This document shows, in pieces, positions 51,716 through 59,436 of a DNA stretch of 64,000 bases. The translations under genes and the position numbers were made by a program. The notes under the pieces are model-generated. The model had not been told where the DNA came from. It did no database searches and was given only the letters and a program-made list of their open reading frames with translations. Within the stretch, counting starts at the first letter, position 1. The number at the start of each line of letters is the position of its first letter. This DNA comes from Rufibacter sediminis (GTDB taxonomy: Bacteria; Bacteroidota; Bacteroidia; Cytophagales; Hymenobacteraceae): contig NZ_JACOAF010000020.1 of the NCBI RefSeq assembly GCF_014269285.1, positions 310,001 through 374,000 on the forward strand. Reading direction: 5' to 3'.

Positions 51716-51741
51716 AAGGAGCCTCTAAAGGCCCCTTTCTA
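51716..51741 (-). terminator. Terminator hairpin after the oxygenase gene
   Basis: Minus strand: GAAAGGGGCC-TTTAG-AGGCTCCTTTC followed by GTTTTTA. One mismatch; 16 bp after the gene end. Confidence 0.7.
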
Positions 51742-51757
51742 AGTTGCTGAAAATGAG

Positions 51758-52729
51758 TTATTTTTTTAATCCCAGTTCTACCAGACGCTCGTTCAGGAAC
51801 TCGCCGGCGGTGATGTCTGGGAATTGTTTCGGGTTCTGGGCGTCAATGCAGCCCTCCAGGCAGGTCAGGTCCATCTCAGAGCGTGGGTGCATGAAGAACG
51901 GAATAGAGAAGCGGGAAGTGTGCATCAGCTCGCGGGGCGGGTTCACCACACGGTGGATGGTAGACTTCAGCTTGTTGTTGGTGTGGCGCGACAGCATATC
52001 GCCCACGTTCACAATGATCTGCTCGGGTAGAGCCGTGATCGGAATCCATTTTCCGTCGCGGCGAAGTACCTGCAGGCCATCGGCGGAGGCGCCCATCAAG
52101 AGGGTAATCAGGTTGATGTCACCGTGCTCGGCGGCGCGAACGGCATCGGCGGGAACGGCATCCGGGTTTTCGATGGGGAAGTAGTGGATGGCGCGCAAAA
52201 TGCTGTTGCCGTTGTGCACTTTGGCATCGAAGTAATCCTCAGACAAGCCCAGGTACAGCGCCAAGGCGCGCAGAACCTGCTTGCCGGCGGCTTCCAGGCG
52301 GCTATAGGCTTCCAGCGCCACTTCCTGAAACTCGGTCACCTCGGCGGGCCACACGTTGTCTGGGTATTCGTCTTTGATGGGGTCGTTGTCGGTTACTTCC
52401 TGGCCCACGTGGTAGAACTCCTTCAGGTCACCGGTGTTGCGGCCCTTGGCGTGCTCTTTTCCTTTGCCCACGTACCCGCGCTGTCCGGCCAGGCCCGCAA
52501 TCTCGTATTTCTGTTTCACGTCATCGGGCAGGGCGAAGAACTTCTTGATGGCGGCGTATAAACGATCCGTCAACTCATCGCTCAGGCCGTGGCTTTTCAA
52601 CGCGGCAAAGCCGATGTTCTGGTGCGCATCGCCCATGGCCTGCACAAAGGCGGCTTTGCGGGCCGGGTCGCCGGAGGTGAAATCGGCTAAGTCCAGAGAA
52701 GGGATTTCTTCCAATAATGTATCGCTCAT
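51758..52729 (-). CDS. 2-oxoglutarate/Fe(II)-dependent oxygenase (isopenicillin-N-synthase family)
   Basis: 323 residues. The N-terminal DIOX_N region (IPSLDLADFTSGDPARKAAFV, FFALPDDVKQKYE) precedes the 2OG-Fe(II) core. Iron ligands are His202, Asp204 and His259 (EHGDINLIT ... STIHRVV). Arg273-x-Ser275 (RFSIPFF) binds 2-oxoglutarate. Bacterial relatives are often called flavonol-synthase-like, but the true substrate is unknown. Single gene, divergent from a lipoprotein. Confidence 0.9.
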   Translation of the reverse strand: MSDTLLEEIPSLDLADFTSGDPARKAAFVQAMGDAHQNIGFAALKSHGLSDELTDRLYAAIKKFFALPDDVKQKYEIAGLAGQRGYVGKGKEHAKGRNTGDLKEFYHVGQEVTDNDPIKDEYPDNVWPAEVTEFQEVALEAYSRLEAAGKQVLRALALYLGLSEDYFDAKVHNGNSILRAIHYFPIENPDAVPADAVRAAEHGDINLITLLMGASADGLQVLRRDGKWIPITALPEQIIVNVGDMLSRHTNNKLKSTIHRVVNPPRELMHTSRFSIPFFMHPRSEMDLTCLEGCIDAQNPKQFPDITAGEFLNERLVELGLKK

Positions 52730-52790
52730 ATACCTGTCTTGACGTGTGATTTAAAACTCTTTTAATAGGAGGCGCAAGTTACGAAATTTC

Positions 52791-52798
52791 TATCTTTG
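52791..52798 (+). promoter_or_regulatory. Candidate -7 box (TATCTTTG) for the 52833 lipoprotein
   Basis: Exact TAnnTTTG, 34 bp before the ATG at 52833. Confidence 0.5.
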
Positions 52799-52832
52799 AA
52801 ACCTTCTACGTACTTATACGAAAACCTATACT

Positions 52833-53702
52833 ATGAAAAAGAAACACGTATCTTTTGTAGCGATAGCAGCCATGCTACTAGCCGCTGCCTGTGACGGAAA
52901 ACGCTCCGAAACCACTACAGGGACAAATAGTACCGCCATGTCTGATCACGATGGAATGGCCGTTGACACGGCCGGCGTGCAGCACCAGGGCGCCATGGGT
53001 ACGCCCATGGAGAAAGGTGGCCTGAAAGTGTACTCCTACAGCAACTCAGTCGATTTCCCGGATGCGGACCTGGACCTGAAACAGCCGGAGAAAAACGGCA
53101 AAGTAACCGGCGACTCGGTGCAGTTTAACTACGAGGTGAAGAACTTCCAGCTGAGCCAGCAAACCACTGATGCGGGCACCCACGAGCACGCCAACTCCAA
53201 AGAAGGCCAGCACATCCACAACATCGTGGACAATGAGCCTTACACCGCGCATTACAAACCTACCTTCAAGAAAGCGATTAAGCCGGGCCAGCACGTGGTG
53301 CTGTCGTTCCTGTCGCGTTCGTACCACGAGAGCATCAAGCATGACGATGCCTATGACCTGCGCGTGATCAACGTGGGCAACGCCGCCTCCAGCGCCGCCA
53401 AGTTCGATGAGAACGGTCAGCACCTCTTCTACAGCCGCCCCAAAGGCGAGTACAAAGGCGCTGACACCAAGAAAGTCATGCTGGATTTCTACCTGGTGAA
53501 CACCAAACTTGCCCAGGACGGAAACAAGGTGCGCGCCACCATCAACGGGAACGAGTTCATCCTGGACCAGTGGTTGCCGTACCTGGTGGAAGGTTTGCCC
53601 ATGGGCGAGAACACCTTCAAACTGGAACTGATTGACAACAAAGGCCAGGTGATTCCGGGCCCATTCAATACGGTTGAACGCAAAATCACCTTAGCGCAGT
53701 AA
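52833..53702 (+). CDS. Lipoprotein of unknown function, His-rich region
   Basis: 289 residues. The signal peptide ends at lipobox AAAC (Cys20). A flexible linker follows (Thr/Ser/Met/His-rich, with SDHDGMAVDTAGVQHQGAMG). The folded part starts near residue 65 with alternating strands, and contains THEHANSKEGQHIHNIVDNEPY and a second His region SYHESIKHDDAYD. The clustered His and Met residues could bind metal. Similar proteins occur in other Bacteroidota, but I know no function. Followed by an intrinsic terminator. Confidence 0.65.
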   Translation: MKKKHVSFVAIAAMLLAAACDGKRSETTTGTNSTAMSDHDGMAVDTAGVQHQGAMGTPMEKGGLKVYSYSNSVDFPDADLDLKQPEKNGKVTGDSVQFNYEVKNFQLSQQTTDAGTHEHANSKEGQHIHNIVDNEPYTAHYKPTFKKAIKPGQHVVLSFLSRSYHESIKHDDAYDLRVINVGNAASSAAKFDENGQHLFYSRPKGEYKGADTKKVMLDFYLVNTKLAQDGNKVRATINGNEFILDQWLPYLVEGLPMGENTFKLELIDNKGQVIPGPFNTVERKITLAQ

Positions 53703-53726
53703 GCCGTTTTAAGCCTCAAATCCTAA

Positions 53727-53757
53727 AAGCCGCTCCAAACCAGGAGCGGCTTTTTTG
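53727..53757 (+). terminator. Intrinsic terminator after the lipoprotein gene
   Basis: AAAAGCCGCTCC-AAACCA-GGAGCGGCTTTTTT: 8-bp GC-rich stem with a T-run, 24 bp after the stop codon. Confidence 0.93.
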
Positions 53758-53991
53758 TTGGGGAAATTTGTAATTGTGTCCGATGTGGCTGCACATCTGC
53801 AAGGCATGCCTTGTATCTACAATTCCTTGTTTATTTTTCTTTGTCATCCTGAATGGATCTTGTGAGCGAACGGTAGTGGCGCTTACAACAAGGCTAGTCT
53901 AGCTAACCCGCAAGATCTTTCCAAGCTGACAAGAAGGAGGGTGCTTTCAGGAACACAGGAGGAAGAATGACCTTCGGCCTAGGGTTGCAAC

Positions 53992-54033
53992 TATGTTTTG
54001 GAGCCATTTTCCGGAAATCGGCCCCAAAACATA
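53992..54033. repeat. GTTTT/AAAAC palindrome, copy 31
   Basis: TATGTTTTGGAGCCATTTTCCGGAAATCGGCCCCAAAACATA. Outer arms perfect; stem GAGCC/GGCCC imperfect. Confidence 0.85.
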
Positions 54034-54136
54034 TCTCCCGCGCTGCATAGGGGAGGGCTCCTTGTTATTTGTCTTGTTAAAGGTGTAATAATTAGACGGG
54101 AAATGCTACAGATGAGGTAGTTGCAGGCGAAAGCAC

Positions 54137-54173
54137 GCGTTTTTAGGCCGATTTCAGCAAAACTGCACTAAAG
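54137..54173. repeat. GTTTT palindrome, copy 32 (degenerate)
   Basis: CGCGTTTTTAGGCCGATTTCAGCAAAACTGCACTAAAGC. Left arm good, right arm eroded. Confidence 0.45.
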
Positions 54174-54287
54174 CAGAGCATCTTGCTGGCGCGCAGGCAA
54201 CCCCCGCCCAGAAAGCTGCATCTATAGAAGCGTACCGCTTTGCGGGAAGGAAGTCTTTTGTTTTGAGCATTTCACCAGCGTTTGACC

Positions 54288-55007
54288 ATGATACAGCTCC
54301 AGAACATCCATAAATACTATGCCATGGCGCAGAACCGGCTCCATGTGTTGAAGGGCATCGACCTGCACATCCGGGAAGGAGAACTGGTGTCCATCATGGG
54401 TTCCTCGGGCTCGGGCAAATCCACCCTGCTCAATATTTTGGGCATACTGGACGACTTTGACACGGGCAGCTACACGCTGGCGGGCACACCCATCAAAAAC
54501 CTCTCGCAGGCCAAGGCCGCTTACTACAGAAACAAGTTTCTGGGCTTCGTTTTTCAGAGCTTCAACCTGCTGTCGTTCAAGAATGCCATGGAAAACGTGG
54601 CCCTGCCGCTCTATTACCAGAAAGTGGGCCGCAAGGAGCGCAACAAACTGGCCCTGGAGTATCTGGACCGCGTGGGCCTCAAAGACTGGGCCGAGCACTC
54701 GCCCAACGAGATGTCTGGGGGGCAGCGGCAGCGCGTGGCCATTGCGCGGGCGCTCATCAGTCAACCCAAATTGATTCTAGCCGATGAACCCACCGGAGCC
54801 CTGGATACCACCACCACGCATGAGGTGATGGAGATTTTCAAGGAAGTGCACCAACAGGGCATGACGGTGGTAATTGTGACCCACGAGAACGACATCGCGG
54901 AGCAGACCCAGCGGGTGATCCGCCTCAAAGACGGCCTCATCCTGGACGATGGCCTGGGCCAGACTTCTGAAGATTTCCTGACGCCGGTTGCCTATACCCA
55001 AGCTTAA
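54288..55007 (+). CDS. ABC transporter ATP-binding protein (MacB/LolD type)
   Basis: 239 residues from ATG 54288. Walker A GSSGSGKST, Q-loop VFQSFNLLSF, signature MSGGQRQR, Walker B LILADEPTGALD with the intact catalytic Glu, and His switch VIVTHEND. LolD/MacB-type ATPases power FtsX-like permeases. First gene of an operon with two permeases and a membrane-fusion protein; 11 bp before permease 1. Confidence 0.92.
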   Translation: MIQLQNIHKYYAMAQNRLHVLKGIDLHIREGELVSIMGSSGSGKSTLLNILGILDDFDTGSYTLAGTPIKNLSQAKAAYYRNKFLGFVFQSFNLLSFKNAMENVALPLYYQKVGRKERNKLALEYLDRVGLKDWAEHSPNEMSGGQRQRVAIARALISQPKLILADEPTGALDTTTTHEVMEIFKEVHQQGMTVVIVTHENDIAEQTQRVIRLKDGLILDDGLGQTSEDFLTPVAYTQA

Positions 55008-55018
55008 CCCCGCAGCGC

Positions 55019-56263
55019 ATGTTTGATGTAGACAAATGGCAGGAGATTCTGGGCACCATCCGGAAAAACAAGCTCCGCACTTTCCTGACCGCCTTTGGCG
55101 TGTTCTGGGGCATCTTCATGCTGGTCATGTTGCTGGGCTTTGGGCAGGGTTTGCAGAACGGCGTGTTCAACCGCTTCGGCGATGGGGCCAAGAACGGCAT
55201 CTTCTTTTCCGGCGGAAAGTCTTCCATCCCGCACGCCGGTTTAGGGCCGGGCCGGGAAATCAAACTCACCAACGAGGACCTGGCCACCATCTCCCGCGAG
55301 GTGCCGCAGGTACAGATTATCTCGCCGCGCAATCGCCTCTGGGGCGAGTACACCATCAACTACAAAACCGAGAACGGTTCTTACCAGGTGTTCGGGTCCA
55401 CGCCGGAGTTTCTGGAGGTGAACGGCGAACGCCTGAAAGCGGGCCGCCTCCTCAACGAAAACGACATCCGGGAAAAGCGCAAGGTCATTGTCCTGGGCGA
55501 AAAGGTGCGGGAGGTGCTCTTCAAAGACCAAACCGGGCTGCAGGAGTACGTGAACATCCAGGGCGTTCACTTCAAAGTGGTGGGCATTTTCACGGTGCGG
55601 GGCAACAACGGCGGTCGCCGGGAGGAACGGGCCTATATTCCGTTCTCTACCTTGCAGAACACCTACAACCAGCCCAACCAGGTGCAATTGGTAGCCATGG
55701 TAGCCCAGCCCGGCGTGAAAGCGGTAGTCATTGAAGACAAGGTAAAGGCGCTACTGGCGCAACGACACAAGTTCTCCGCCGAGGATGCCCAGGCGCTGGA
55801 CATCAGCAACGGCGAGAAGGAATACGAGCAGATCATGGGGCTGTTCAACGGCATCAACCTTTTTGTGTGGGTGGTGGGCATTGGCACGCTCATCGCGGGC
55901 ATTGTGGGCGTGAGCAACATCATGCTCATCATTGTGAAGGAACGTACCCGCGAGATAGGCGTCCGAAAAGCACTTGGGGCCACGCCAGTGTCCATTGTGA
56001 GCATGATTCTGCAGGAATCGGTGGTGATTACTGCTTTCTCGGGTTATTTAGGTTTGTTGGCCGGGGTGGCCCTTCTGGACCTGATGCGCTACGCGCTGGA
56101 GAAATCCGGGGCTGAGCTGCCGTTCTTCGCCAATCCGGGGGTAAACCTGGGTGTGGCGGTTTCGGCCACGGTGCTGCTGGTGCTGGCCGGCGCCCTGGCC
56201 GGTCTGGTGCCCGCCCTCAAAGCCGCCCGCATCAAACCCATTGAAGCCCTACGGTCTGATTAA
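55019..56263 (+). CDS. MacB-like ABC transporter permease 1
   Basis: 414 residues. N-terminal helix (TFLTAFGVFWGIFMLVMLLGFG), a long periplasmic MacB_PCD-type domain (about 45-270), then three C-terminal FtsX helices with VGVSNIMLIIVKERTREIGVRKALGATP, the typical FtsX signature. The ATPase is a separate protein, unlike E. coli MacB. About 45 % similar by eye to the next permease; such pairs can form heterodimers. Confidence 0.92.
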   Translation: MFDVDKWQEILGTIRKNKLRTFLTAFGVFWGIFMLVMLLGFGQGLQNGVFNRFGDGAKNGIFFSGGKSSIPHAGLGPGREIKLTNEDLATISREVPQVQIISPRNRLWGEYTINYKTENGSYQVFGSTPEFLEVNGERLKAGRLLNENDIREKRKVIVLGEKVREVLFKDQTGLQEYVNIQGVHFKVVGIFTVRGNNGGRREERAYIPFSTLQNTYNQPNQVQLVAMVAQPGVKAVVIEDKVKALLAQRHKFSAEDAQALDISNGEKEYEQIMGLFNGINLFVWVVGIGTLIAGIVGVSNIMLIIVKERTREIGVRKALGATPVSIVSMILQESVVITAFSGYLGLLAGVALLDLMRYALEKSGAELPFFANPGVNLGVAVSATVLLVLAGALAGLVPALKAARIKPIEALRSD

Positions 56264-56359
56264 GTAAGAATTGAGAATCAAGAATTGGTGCCAAAATGCT
56301 GATGGCTTATATAAAGGAAAGTGTTCAAGCTGGCATTGCGCCATTTTGAAAATAAACCT

Positions 56360-56395
56360 GTTTTAAGGCCAGTTTCCGGTAAACAGGCTTAAAAC
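56360..56395. repeat. GTTTT/AAAAC palindrome, copy 33 (inside the efflux operon)
   Basis: GTTTTAAGGCCAGTTTCCGGTAAACAGGCTTAAAAC; sits in the 180-bp gap between the two permease genes. Confidence 0.8.
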
Positions 56396-56443
56396 GATTT
56401 CCAGACCCAGGACTCAAAACTCAGGACTCAGAACTCCCAACTT

Positions 56444-57694
56444 ATGATCGATATAGACAAATGGGCTGAGATTTACGCGACCGTCAAGAAGCACAAGCTG
56501 CGGACGGCGCTCACGGCGTTTGGCGTGTTCTGGGGCATTTTCATGCTGGTGCTTTTGCTGGGCGCGGGCAAAGGGCTGGAACACGGCATCACCAATGACT
56601 TCAACGTGGCCAAGAACGCCGTTTTCGTGTGGACCCAGCGGACGAGCGTGCCCTACATGGGCCTGAAGGCGGGCCGGTATGTACACCTTACCAACGATGA
56701 CGTGAGAGCCATTCAGGAGCAAGTGCCGGAGGTGGGCATCTTGTCGCCCAGCAACGGGCTGGACGGGACCTTTACCGTGAGTTACGGCACCAAAAACTCC
56801 TCCTTCAACGTGAGCGGCGATTACCCCGAGATGCTGTACGTAGACCCGCTCACCATCAGCACGGGTCGTTTCGTGAACCGCATAGACATTGAGGAGAAAC
56901 GCAAGGTGGCGGTGATCGGCCCGCGCGTGCAGGAAGTGCTGTTCAAAACCGGTGAAAACCCCATTGGCAAGTACATCAACATTAAGGGCAGTTATTTTCA
57001 GGTGGTCGGCATGTTTACGCCGGCGGGCAAAGGCGAGGACATTGTCAGCGCGTCGCAGACTATTTACATTCCCAACACCACGCTGCAGCAGACCTTTAAC
57101 CAGCCCAACCGCATCGGGCATTTCAAGATCATTCCGGCCCCCGGCGTACCCGCCGAGGTGGTGGAGGAGAAAGTGAAAGCCCTGCTGGCCCAGCGCCACC
57201 AGGTAGCGCCTACGGACCTGAAAGCCTTCGGCTCGGCCAACGTGGAGAAGGAGTTCAAGGATGTGCAGGGACTGTTCGCGGGCATCTCAGGGTTCAGCTG
57301 GATCGTGAGCATCGGGACCATCATAGCGGGCATCATCGGGGTGGGCAATATCATGCTCATCGTGGTGAAGGAACGCACGAAGGAAATCGGCATCCGGAAG
57401 GCGCTGGGAGCCACGCCGTGGTCTGTCATCAGCCTGATTCTGCAGGAATCAGTGGTGATCACCAGCATCGCAGGGCTGACGGGGCTCATTGCCGGCACCG
57501 GGCTGGTGGCGCTCATTGACTACCTGATGGTTCGCTTCGAGATAGACGCCGGTTTCTTCGCCAGCCCCGAGGTAGATCCCACTGTCGCGCTCATGGCCAT
57601 TGTGCTGCTGGTGGTGATGGGTGCCCTCGCGGGGCTGATCCCGGCCACCAAAGCCGCCCGCGTTAACCCTGTGGAAGCCCTGAAGGATGAGTAA
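56444..57694 (+). CDS. MacB-like ABC transporter permease 2
   Basis: 416 residues, same layout as permease 1: LRTALTAFGVFWGIFMLVLLLGAG, periplasmic domain, and GVGNIMLIVVKERTKEIGIRKALGATPWSVISLILQESVVITS. The sequences flanking the helices are almost the same in both permeases while the periplasmic domains differ more. Probably a tandem duplication that diverged into a heteromeric permease. Confidence 0.92.
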   Translation: MIDIDKWAEIYATVKKHKLRTALTAFGVFWGIFMLVLLLGAGKGLEHGITNDFNVAKNAVFVWTQRTSVPYMGLKAGRYVHLTNDDVRAIQEQVPEVGILSPSNGLDGTFTVSYGTKNSSFNVSGDYPEMLYVDPLTISTGRFVNRIDIEEKRKVAVIGPRVQEVLFKTGENPIGKYINIKGSYFQVVGMFTPAGKGEDIVSASQTIYIPNTTLQQTFNQPNRIGHFKIIPAPGVPAEVVEEKVKALLAQRHQVAPTDLKAFGSANVEKEFKDVQGLFAGISGFSWIVSIGTIIAGIIGVGNIMLIVVKERTKEIGIRKALGATPWSVISLILQESVVITSIAGLTGLIAGTGLVALIDYLMVRFEIDAGFFASPEVDPTVALMAIVLLVVMGALAGLIPATKAARVNPVEALKDE

Positions 57695-57771
57695 TTTTTA
57701 ATGTGCTGATTTTTCAATGTGCTGATGTGCTATTGTGGTAACGTAAGGCCGACTGGTTACCAACTGGCCCA

Positions 57772-57988
57772 ACTGGCGCGAGTCTCCAGACTCGTGCCAC
57801 CGAATGCTGCGAGTCTCTAGACTCGCCGGAATACATGAGCAGATCAGAAATTAGCACTTTGGCTTGGCTGGTCACAGAAGTGAAACTACATCATATAGAG
57901 TAATAGCAGTACCGGTTTCGCTGCAGGCAGCGAAGGAGTCTGGAGACTCCCTTCATCCCGAGGCACGAGTCTGGAGACTCGCGCCAGT
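57772..57988. repeat. 27-bp perfect inverted repeat with internal GAGTCT stems
   Basis: ACTGGCGCGAGTCTCCAGAC... and its exact reverse complement at 57962-57988. Each arm contains GAGTCTCCAGACTC, a hairpin itself. Two more variants lie inside (GAGTCTCTAGACTC and GAGTCTGGAGACTC). Confidence 0.88.
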
Positions 57989-58031
57989 GAGACGGGAAGT
58001 AAGAGGTAGAGCAGTAGTAAATCACATTCCT

Positions 58032-58067
58032 GTTTTGAGCCTGGTTTACAGAAAACAGCACCAAAAC
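58032..58067. repeat. GTTTT/AAAAC palindrome, copy 34
   Basis: GTTTTGAGCCTGGTTTACAGAAAACAGCACCAAAAC. Outer flanks intact. Confidence 0.75.
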
Positions 58068-58112
58068 ACCGCAGTGGCCTCGGCTTTGCCGATAGCAACG
58101 GTGGAGAACTGA

Positions 58113-58190
58113 AATAGCACATCAGCACATTCCCAGATTAGCACATTGAAATAGCACATCAGCACATGAACACATTAGCACATTGAAACA
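58113..58190 (+). repeat. AGCACAT tandem-like repeats
   Basis: Units AGCACATCAGCACATT, TTAGCACATTGAAAT, AGCACATCAGCACATG, AACACATTAGCACATTG run directly into the adaptor start codon; the reverse complement occurs at 57705-57735. Confidence 0.8.
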
Positions 58191-59309
58191 ATGAAAAAGG
58201 TCATCTTAAGTGTCTGCATCCTCTTGTTTGTAGCCGGGAGCGTCTGGATTGGGTATTACTTCTACAAGAAGTCGAACGCGGACCCGGTGGTGTACAAGAC
58301 CGAGAAGCCGTTTTATACCAGCATCGTGAAGAAAACCGTGGCTACGGGCTCCATTGTGCCACGCAAGGAAATCCAGATCAAGCCGCAGGTGAGTGGCATT
58401 GTGGAGCAGTTGTACGTGGAGGCCGGCCAGACGGTGCGCGCCGGGCAGATGATTGCCAGAATCCGGATTGTGCCCAACCTGGTGAGCGTGAACAACGCCG
58501 AGACCAGCGTGCAGACGGCCCGCATCGCCTTTGAACAGGCCAAGCGGGAGCTGAACCGCCAGAAGCTGCTGTATGAGCAGAAGGTCATCGCGGAGCAGGA
58601 GTACAACAAATTTGTGATGGACTACAACCTGCGCAAAGAAGAACTGACCTCCGCCGAGAACAATCGCCAGCTGGTGAAATCAGGCACCTCGCGCCGCACC
58701 GGCGGCTCCAACGTGATCTATTCCACCGTGGAGGGCATGGTGCTGGACGTGCCGGTGAAAGTGGGCGCTTCGGTGATTGAGCGCAATAACTTCAACGAGG
58801 GCACCACCATTGCGGCCGTCGCCGACATGAAGAGCCTCATCTTTGAGGGCAAGATTGACGAGTCTGAGGTAGGCAAGCTGCGCGAAGGCATGGACTTAAA
58901 CCTCACCATCGGGGCCATTGAGGACAAGGTGTTCAAAGCCAAGCTGGAGTACATCGCGCCCAAGGGCGTGCTGGAGGAAGGCGCCGTGAAGTTTCAGGTG
59001 AAAGCCCAGGTGCTGCTGCAGCCCGGTGATTTCCTGCGAGCCGGCTACTCTGCCAACGCTGACATTGTGCTGGACCAGAAAGAGAACGTGCTGGCCATCA
59101 AGGAAGGCTTACTGCAGTTCGGGAAGAAAGGCAAAGACAGCGTGTTTGTGGAAGTGGAAACCGGCCCGCAGCAGTTCAGGAAGAAACTGGTGAAAACCGG
59201 CCTGTCTGACGGCATCAACATCCAGGTGGTAGACGGCCTTAAGGCCGAGGACAAAGTGAAAGTAGTAGAGGCCGCCTCGCCGGCGGATGAGGAAAAGAAA
59301 GCCTCTTAA
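58191..59309 (+). CDS. Membrane-fusion (MacA/HlyD-like) efflux adaptor
   Basis: 372 residues. One N-terminal membrane helix (about 4-24). The biotinyl-lipoyl half-motifs are RKEIQIKPQVSGIVEQLYVEAGQTVRAGQMIARI and STVEGMVLDVPVKVGASV, with a coiled-coil hairpin between (AFEQAKRELNRQKLLYEQ). Beta-barrel and membrane-proximal domains follow. It would link the MacB-like permeases to an outer-membrane channel. No TolC-like gene is in the window. Confidence 0.92.
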   Translation: MKKVILSVCILLFVAGSVWIGYYFYKKSNADPVVYKTEKPFYTSIVKKTVATGSIVPRKEIQIKPQVSGIVEQLYVEAGQTVRAGQMIARIRIVPNLVSVNNAETSVQTARIAFEQAKRELNRQKLLYEQKVIAEQEYNKFVMDYNLRKEELTSAENNRQLVKSGTSRRTGGSNVIYSTVEGMVLDVPVKVGASVIERNNFNEGTTIAAVADMKSLIFEGKIDESEVGKLREGMDLNLTIGAIEDKVFKAKLEYIAPKGVLEEGAVKFQVKAQVLLQPGDFLRAGYSANADIVLDQKENVLAIKEGLLQFGKKGKDSVFVEVETGPQQFRKKLVKTGLSDGINIQVVDGLKAEDKVKVVEAASPADEEKKAS

Positions 59310-59320
59310 GTGAGCAAGAG

Positions 59321-59364
59321 AAACAGAACGCGACAACTCCAGCCGGGGTTGTCGCGTTCTGTTT
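59321..59364. terminator. Bidirectional terminator after the efflux operon
   Basis: AAACAGAACGCGACAAC (59321-59337) pairs with GTTGTCGCGTTCTGTTT (59348-59364) exactly. The GTTTT end is shared with palindrome copy 35. Confidence 0.9.
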
Positions 59365-59396
59365 TAGCCGCAGTTTCTGAAAAACACCCGTAAAAC
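59361..59396. repeat. GTTTT/AAAAC palindrome, copy 35
   Basis: GTTTTAGCCGCAGTTTCTGAAAAACACCCGTAAAAC; begins inside the preceding terminator. Confidence 0.7.
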
Positions 59397-59436
59397 GTTT
59401 TCTTAAGCTGCCCTTTCCCAAGCCCAAACAGAAACC

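Larger units (their letters stand above)
53703..54287. other. Gap before the efflux operon
   Basis: No gene. Contains a terminator (53727-53757), the CAAGGCATGCCTTG palindrome (53800-53813), an imperfect inverted repeat with GTCATCCTGAATGGATCTTG (53843-53930; this string is a common dispersed repeat in Bacteroidota) and two palindrome copies (53992-54033, 54137-54173). Confidence 0.6.
57695..58190. other. 0.5-kb nested-repeat block inside the efflux operon
   Basis: No gene. Outer arms AATGTGCTGATGTGCTATT (57716-57734) and its complement (58113-58131). Inner 27-bp perfect arms (57772-57798 / 57962-57988). Palindrome copy 34 is at 58032-58067. AGCACAT direct repeats run up to the next start codon. 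Confidence 0.75.

Noticed and set aside
57695-58190. CRISPR-like array
   Set aside because: GAGTCT and AGCACAT repeats are irregularly spaced, inverted and nested, with no uniform spacers and no cas genes.
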